In this document: positions 15,665 to 19,842 of the stretch, piece by piece
Position numbering within the stretch: the first letter of the stretch is position 1
How the letters are laid out: each line of letters starts with the position of its first letter
Assembly (NCBI GenBank): GCA_014804905.1
Contig: JAAUYX010000091.1
Location: 8,197-28,038 of the forward strand
Direction: 5' to 3'
DNA: 19,842 nucleotides
Source: Desulfovibrio sp.
GTDB lineage: Bacteria; Desulfobacterota; Desulfovibrionia; Desulfovibrionales; Desulfovibrionaceae
Notes under the pieces: model-generated
Told to the model about the DNA's origin: nothing
The model's database searches: none
Seen by the model: the letters and a program-made list of their open reading frames with translations, nothing else
Position numbers and translations under genes: made by a program

Positions 15665-16429
15665 ATGAAACACGGTGACTTTACGAGCCTTGCGGCCAAC
15701 TACGCCCAATACAGGCCCGGCTATTCGCCTTTTGTGCTGGATGCCTTCTGCGGGCTTGCCCGTGACGCCGGGGGCAAAACATGCGCCGATGTGGGCGCGG
15801 GCACGGGCATTTGCGCGCGCCTGCTGGCGGAGCGCGGCCTGCGCGTCATCGCCGTGGAGCCCAATGACGCCATGCGCGAAGAAGGGGAAAAAGCCAACGG
15901 CACGCTTGACATCAGCTGGCGCAAGGGCAGCGCCGAGCACACGGGGCTTGAAACGGCGTCCGTGGACATGGTCTGCATGGCATCGTCCTTCCATTGGCCG
16001 GATTTCGACCTCGCCGTGCGCGAGTTCCACCGCATCCTGCGACCGGGCGGCCTGTTCATGGCCCTGTGGAATACGCGCCGCTATGAGTCCAACCCGTTGC
16101 TGGTGGAAATCGAAAATCATCTTCACACGCTGGTGCCGGAGCTCAGGCGTGTCTCCTCCGGGCGCTCGGAATTCTGCGCCACGCTGACGGAACGCCTGGG
16201 GGAACGGAAGGAATTTGTGGATGTGCTCTATCTTGAGGGGCGGCATACGGAAAACCAGAGCCCGGAGCGCTATATCGGCCTGTGGGAATCCGTCAACGAT
16301 GTGCGCGTGCAGGCGGGCGAGGAGCTCTTCCGGAGCTTTATCGACTATATCCGCGAACGGACAGCAGATGTGCCCGTCATCGAGGCCGAATACCTGACCC
16401 GCGCCTGGATTGCCCGGCGCAAGGACTGA
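15665..16429 (+). CDS. class I SAM-dependent methyltransferase (Cj1419/Cj1420-like)
   Basis: A 254-aa methyltransferase with a Rossmann SAM site: A-D-V-G-A-G-T-G at 41-48, the ribose-binding Glu65 in A-V-E-P-N-D, S-F-H-W-P-D at 108-113 and L-R-P-G-G-L-F at 125-131. The S-F-H-W signature is common in small-molecule methyltransferases. The start at 15665 has AAGGA about 7 bases upstream and lies 10 bases after the previous stop. In C. jejuni two such enzymes, Cj1419 and Cj1420, are needed for the O-methyl group of MeOPN; only one is within this operon. Its product would be the methylated phosphoramidate donor. Substrate is inferred from context only. Confidence 0.82.
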   Translation: MKHGDFTSLAANYAQYRPGYSPFVLDAFCGLARDAGGKTCADVGAGTGICARLLAERGLRVIAVEPNDAMREEGEKANGTLDISWRKGSAEHTGLETASVDMVCMASSFHWPDFDLAVREFHRILRPGGLFMALWNTRRYESNPLLVEIENHLHTLVPELRRVSSGRSEFCATLTERLGERKEFVDVLYLEGRHTENQSPERYIGLWESVNDVRVQAGEELFRSFIDYIRERTADVPVIEAEYLTRAWIARRKD

Positions 16430-16430
16430 C

Positions 16431-16958
16431 ATGGAGCCATCCTGCCAAATGAGCCCGCACACGGGCCGCGTGTTCTGGATTACCGGGCTTTCCGGCGCCG
16501 GCAAGACCACGCTGGCAAAGGCGCTCCAAAAGGCGCTTCCGGGCTCGCTCCTGCTGGACGGCGACGAACTGCGCGAGGCCCTGGGCTCGGAGAGCCGTGG
16601 CTTCGATGCGGAAAGCCGCCGCCAGCTGGCCCTGAGCTATGCGCGCCTGGCGGGCCTTTTGGCGCGGCAGGGTGCCACGGTCATCGTGGCCACCATCTCG
16701 CTCTTTCACGAGCTCCACGCCTGGAACCGGGCCAACCTGCCCGGCTATGTGGAAATATTTCTGGACGTCCCGGAGGAACTGCGCCGCAGGCGCGACCCCA
16801 AGGGCCTCTATGCCGCCAATGTGCGGCATATGGCCGGAAGCGAGGTCAAGGCCGAGCTGCCGCTGGACCCGCACCTTCGCCTCTGCGGCAATGAGAGCCT
16901 GGAAGCGGCGCTGGCCCGTGTGCTGGAGCTGGCGCCCCCGCCCGGCGCGCGCCCCTAG
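16431..16958 (+). CDS. CysC-like kinase, probable cytidine diphosphoramidate kinase (Cj1415-like)
   Basis: A 175-aa P-loop kinase that resembles adenylylsulfate kinase. G-L-S-G-A-G-K-T-T (Walker A) is at 19-27, L-D-G-D-E-L-R at 42-48, and R-D-P-K-G-L-Y-A at 121-128. It is shorter than most CysC proteins and lacks the F-T-G-I-D-x-P-Y-E segment that follows K-G-L-Y in the true APS kinases. C. jejuni Cj1415 is a CysC-like protein shown to phosphorylate the 3'-hydroxyl of cytidine diphosphoramidate. With four pathway partners directly upstream I favour that role over PAPS synthesis. The ATG at 16431 follows the previous stop by one base, with AAGGA 5 bases upstream. Automated annotation would probably call it cysC. 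Confidence 0.82.
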   Translation: MEPSCQMSPHTGRVFWITGLSGAGKTTLAKALQKALPGSLLLDGDELREALGSESRGFDAESRRQLALSYARLAGLLARQGATVIVATISLFHELHAWNRANLPGYVEIFLDVPEELRRRRDPKGLYAANVRHMAGSEVKAELPLDPHLRLCGNESLEAALARVLELAPPPGARP

Positions 16959-17083
16959 CTTCGCGTCGCACCCGCGTCCCGGCTTGCCAAGGCCGCCCCA
17001 CTCTGCCACTATATTCGCATATGGTTGTCCATGCCGCCCCTCGCGCGGCGCGAGGCAGCCCCCTGATTTCTCAACGGAGCGGC

Positions 17084-18313
17084 ATGGCGGTGCGACTCTC
17101 TCCCCTTTTCGGCGGGACAATGGTGGTTGCCGGCACGGCCATCGGCGCGGGTATGCTCGGTCTGCCCATGATTTCCGCGGGCATGTGGTACTCGTGGTCC
17201 ATGGTGGTGCTTTTCGGCTCCTGGTTCTGCATGTACCGCTCAAGCCAGGCCCTGCTGGAGGTCAACCTGCACTTTCAGCCGGGCGACAGTTTCCACACCC
17301 TTGTGCGCGAGCTGCTCGGCCCCGCCTGGAACGCCGTCAACGGCCTGTCCGTGGCCTTCGTGCTCTATATCCTCGTTTATGCCTATGTGAGCGGCGGCGG
17401 CTCCGTGGTGCAGCACGCGCTCACCCCCGTGCTTGGCAGCGAGCCCCCGCGCCTCTTCACGAGCCTTATCTTTTCGCTTTTGCTCGCCGCATGCATCTGG
17501 TGGAGCTCCCGCGCGGTGGACAGGTTCTCCATCGTCCTCATGGGCGGCATGGTGTTCGCGTTGCTCTTTTCCATGAGCGGCATGTTCCGGCACTTGCGCC
17601 TCGACGTGCTGCTGGATGCGGGCTCGGGCGGCGGCGAGGCCATCTTCATCTGGGGCGCGCTCTCCATCTATCTCACCTCGTTCTGCTTCCATGCGTCGGT
17701 GCCGAGCCTCGTCAAGTATCTCGGCAAGGACGGCCGCGGCATCAACACCTGCCTGCGCTACGGGACCATCATCGCGCTGGCCTGCTATTTCGCGTGGATT
17801 ACGGCCTCGGACGGGGTCATCCCGCGCGAGGGCTTCAAGGCGGTCATCGAGCAGGGGGGCAATGTGGGGGACCTTCTGGCCGCGGCCGGGCACAATCTCG
17901 GCAGCCCCCTGGTGCTTCGCCTGCTGGAGGCCTTTTCGTTGCTCGCCGTGGCCACCTCCTTCCTGGGGGCCGGGCTCGGCCTCTTTGACTACATGGCGGA
18001 CCTCTGCAGCTTTGACGACAGCCGCCTCGGACGCACCAAGACCCTGCTCGTGACCTTTGTGCCGCCCATGGCCTGCGGCCTCATATGGCCGGACGGCTTT
18101 CTCGCGGCTATCGGCTGGGCGGGCCTCGCGGCCTCGGTGTGGTCAGTCATCGTGCCCGCCCTGCTCCTCCGGGCCTGCCGCCGCCGCTTCAGTCCCGGCG
18201 GCTACACGGCCCCCGGCGGCGCGCTATTGCCGCCGCTGCTTTTGTGTTACGGCATCCTTGTGGCGGTGTGCCACACGCTTTTTGTTTTCCGGCTCCTGCC
18301 CATGTACGAATAA
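17084..18313 (+). CDS. aromatic amino acid permease family protein (HAAAP: TyrP/Mtr type)
   Basis: A 409-aa inner-membrane protein with about eleven hydrophobic segments. The N-terminal G-T-A-I-G-A-G-M-L-G-L-P (17-28) is the signature of hydroxy/aromatic amino acid permeases, proton symporters for tyrosine or tryptophan. A loop motif F-H-A-S-V-P-S-L and a later F-L-G-A-G-L-G-L-F-D-Y fit the same family, where Mtr and TyrP carry similar S-F-L-G-V-x-L-G-L-F-D segments. Length equals the family's usual ~400-415 aa. I choose the ATG at 17084, with GGAG about 5 bases upstream; the in-phase ATG at 17021 lacks a ribosome binding site and adds a non-hydrophobic leader. It is 125 bases past the phosphoramidate operon and has no evident link to it. 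The exact substrate is unknown. Confidence 0.85.
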   Translation: MAVRLSPLFGGTMVVAGTAIGAGMLGLPMISAGMWYSWSMVVLFGSWFCMYRSSQALLEVNLHFQPGDSFHTLVRELLGPAWNAVNGLSVAFVLYILVYAYVSGGGSVVQHALTPVLGSEPPRLFTSLIFSLLLAACIWWSSRAVDRFSIVLMGGMVFALLFSMSGMFRHLRLDVLLDAGSGGGEAIFIWGALSIYLTSFCFHASVPSLVKYLGKDGRGINTCLRYGTIIALACYFAWITASDGVIPREGFKAVIEQGGNVGDLLAAAGHNLGSPLVLRLLEAFSLLAVATSFLGAGLGLFDYMADLCSFDDSRLGRTKTLLVTFVPPMACGLIWPDGFLAAIGWAGLAASVWSVIVPALLLRACRRRFSPGGYTAPGGALLPPLLLCYGILVAVCHTLFVFRLLPMYE

Positions 18314-18345
18314 GGGACGGAAAAAACGCGCACCACGGAGACAGC

Positions 18346-19182
18346 ATGGACCGCCGGGCACGACCGCACATGACATCCGCGCCGGAGGCGAGGCAGCGCC
18401 CCGCGGATGTGGCCACGGCCCGCTTTGTGCTGGCGGCGCAGCTGCGCCTGCTTGAGCGCGCGCTGGCCGCGTGGCCGAGGCGCGACGCGGCGCTTCTGGA
18501 CGTCAACTGCGGTTCCGGCGTGTTCCTGCCCTTTCTTTGGGCCTGCGGCTTTGAGGTGGACGGTGTGGAGGCGGAACCGGCCGCGCGCGGCCGGGCGCAA
18601 AGCCGCTGCCCCACGGCCACCGTCATGGCCGGGAGCGACGATGCCCTGCCCGTGGAGGACGACGCCTATGACTGGGTGCTCCTTCATCTTGAGGAACCCC
18701 GCCGCCTCGCCGCGTCCCTTGCCGAGGCCCGGCGCGTGGCTCGCCGCGGCTTTGCTGTCACTTTCTGGAACCGGCATTCGCTGGCCGGGCTATGCGGCCG
18801 CCTTGCACGGGCGCCCCTGCCCGGCAACGCCACAAGCTGGTGGGAGGTGGCACGGGCCCTGCGCCGCATGGAGAACGCCCCCGCGCGGGGGCAGATCGCC
18901 AGCCTGAGCGCCCTGGCCGGCCCTCCCCGCACCTGGCGCGCGGCGAGCCCGCTTTCCCGCTGCAATCGCTGGCTCATGGCGCTGCCTCTGGGGGCATGGG
19001 GCGTGTTCCGCTGTTCGCTCGGGCCCGCTGGCGGCGTCACGCCGCTGGCCCTGCGCCTGGGCGACCGCTTCGGCCGCCGCATGGATGAGCGTCTTTCCGC
19101 GCCGGAGCCCGTGCTGGAATGCGGGCGCAAACCGCTCACCTCCTGCCTCTCCGGCAGGGGGGACGAAGGAGGGGCTTCCTGA
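18346..19182 (+). CDS. class I SAM-dependent methyltransferase-domain protein
   Basis: A 278-aa protein with a SAM-binding motif L-D-V-N-C-G-S-G at 51-58 and the following V-E-A-E acidic position (74-77). A later A-R-R-V-A-R-R-G-F-A-V-T-F-W-N-R segment corresponds to the strand after the usual L-x-P-G-G turn, and a basic, Arg-rich C-terminal half follows that I do not recognise. The start at 18346 has CGGAG six bases upstream; the open frame continues far upstream inside the permease gene, without meaning. It shares a TGATG stop/start with the next gene and follows the permease by 32 bases, so the three may be co-transcribed. It resembles lipid/ubiquinone-type methyltransferases only in general fold. 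A second MeOPN methyltransferase is conceivable but unsupported. Confidence 0.7.
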   Translation: MDRRARPHMTSAPEARQRPADVATARFVLAAQLRLLERALAAWPRRDAALLDVNCGSGVFLPFLWACGFEVDGVEAEPAARGRAQSRCPTATVMAGSDDALPVEDDAYDWVLLHLEEPRRLAASLAEARRVARRGFAVTFWNRHSLAGLCGRLARAPLPGNATSWWEVARALRRMENAPARGQIASLSALAGPPRTWRAASPLSRCNRWLMALPLGAWGVFRCSLGPAGGVTPLALRLGDRFGRRMDERLSAPEPVLECGRKPLTSCLSGRGDEGGAS

Positions 19183-19842
19183 TGCCCGCAGTTCTTTCCG
19201 GCCTCGGGGCCAAGGCCCGCGCGCACATGCTCGTCACCGCCCTCGTCGTGCTGGTGCTTTTGGCAGGCCTTGCCGCGGGCGGCTATTTCGGCTGGCGCAC
19301 CTGGCAATTCCGCCAGACCAGCGAATACGCCACGGAGCAGCTCAAGGCGGCGCTCTCACCGCCCAATACGGAAGAGCTCGCCAAGCGCGTGGACTTTCGC
19401 GCCCTGTTTGCCGAGCTTTCGCACGCCGTGGCCCGGACCTTTCCCTTTTACAAGGCAGGACCGGACCAGGAACATGTGCTGAGCCAGCAGTTGCAGACCG
19501 CGCTTCTGCGCCGCCTGCGCGAGAAGGACGCCGGGCCCGCCAAGGGCGAGGAGCCGGACGCCGCGGCGAAGCTGCGGCAGCCGCTGGTGCTCTTTCCGCC
19601 GGATTTCCTCGCCCAGCTCCCGGCCGGGCTCACGCTGGTGGAGACCCAGGGCGACAGCGCCCGCATCAGGACGGAAATCACGCATCCGCAGCTCGAGGTG
19701 GTGTTTCCGCTGGAATTTGAGATGCGGCGCGGGCCCGACGGCTGGACGGTGCGCCACCTGACCAATGCGGACGAGGTGGCGGGGCTCCTGCGCAACGCCC
19801 TTTTGGCGCGGCAAAAGGCCACGGTGGACGTGGTCCTGAACA
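19182..19842 (+). CDS. membrane-anchored DUF2939-like protein, 3' end outside window
   Basis: The frame starts with ATG 19182, which shares its A with the upstream TGA, and stays open for 220 codons to the window edge. A single hydrophobic helix (about residues 17-34) is followed by G-Y-F-G-W-R-T-W, then A-L-S-P-P-N-T-E-E-L-A-K-R-V-D-F-R-A-L; such an N-terminal anchor followed by an x-x-V-D-F-x-x-L segment recalls DUF2939 proteins of the cell envelope. The rest would face the periplasm. The domain call is from memory of the pattern and weak; no function is proposed. Coding quality is high throughout (strong third-position GC). Confidence 0.7.
   Translation, partial: MPAVLSGLGAKARAHMLVTALVVLVLLAGLAAGGYFGWRTWQFRQTSEYATEQLKAALSPPNTEELAKRVDFRALFAELSHAVARTFPFYKAGPDQEHVLSQQLQTALLRRLREKDAGPAKGEEPDAAAKLRQPLVLFPPDFLAQLPAGLTLVETQGDSARIRTEITHPQLEVVFPLEFEMRRGPDGWTVRHLTNADEVAGLLRNALLARQKATVDVVLN

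Noticed and set aside
16984..17015. Promoter for the permease (TTGCCA and TATATT)
   Set aside because: The spacer would be 20 bases, outside the usual range; read-through from the operon upstream is equally possible.

Overview
The window reads as a GC-rich chromosomal segment of a Desulfovibrio-like (Desulfovibrionaceae) Gram-negative bacterium. This rests on codon and base bias, a short rpoZ followed directly by dnaJ, and the look of the WbaP, GT9 and TtcA-like proteins. It is an impression from protein resemblance; no search was run.

Layout. (1) 1-2.8 kb, housekeeping: end of a SMI1/KNR4-like gene (+), a TtcA-like PP-loop tRNA thiolase (-), then rpoZ-dnaJ (+) behind a good sigma70-type promoter and a leader with two overlapping hairpins, closed by a strong terminator. 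(2) 2.8-5.3 kb, minus strand: WbaP-type initiating sugar-phosphate transferase and a GT9 heptosyltransferase-like protein, translationally coupled. (3) 5.5-11.45 kb, minus strand: three tandem paralogues of about 600 aa, related to CDP-glycerol glycerophosphotransferases (TagB/TagF type), repeating every ~2.05 kb, AT-richer than everything around them. The copy nearest wbaP is split in two frames exactly at a (GA)12 microsatellite; losing one GA unit restores a 598-aa protein. (4) 11.8-16.96 kb, plus strand, divergent from the array: five tightly packed genes whose set of families matches the Campylobacter jejuni O-methyl phosphoramidate (MeOPN) pathway: glutamine kinase (Cj1418-like), gamma-glutamyl-CDP-amidate hydrolase (Cj1417-like), CTP:phosphoglutamine cytidylyltransferase (Cj1416-like), SAM methyltransferase (Cj1419/Cj1420-like) and a CysC-like cytidine diphosphoramidate kinase (Cj1415-like). 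(5) 17.1-19.8 kb: an aromatic-amino-acid-type permease, a second class I methyltransferase, and a membrane-anchored protein that runs off the window.

Main interpretation (inference): regions 2-4 form a surface-polysaccharide locus. The five-gene operon would make an activated phosphoramidate, CDP-MeOPN or its 3'-phosphate, from glutamine, ATP, CTP and SAM. The three paralogues are the best candidates for the enzymes that move it onto a surface glycan. In C. jejuni the two MeOPN transferases (Cj1421/Cj1422) are also paralogous, of similar size and switched by simple-sequence repeats. Here the switch would be a GA dinucleotide, and copy 1 is in the OFF frame in this sequence. No tRNA, rRNA, CRISPR or transposase gene was seen.
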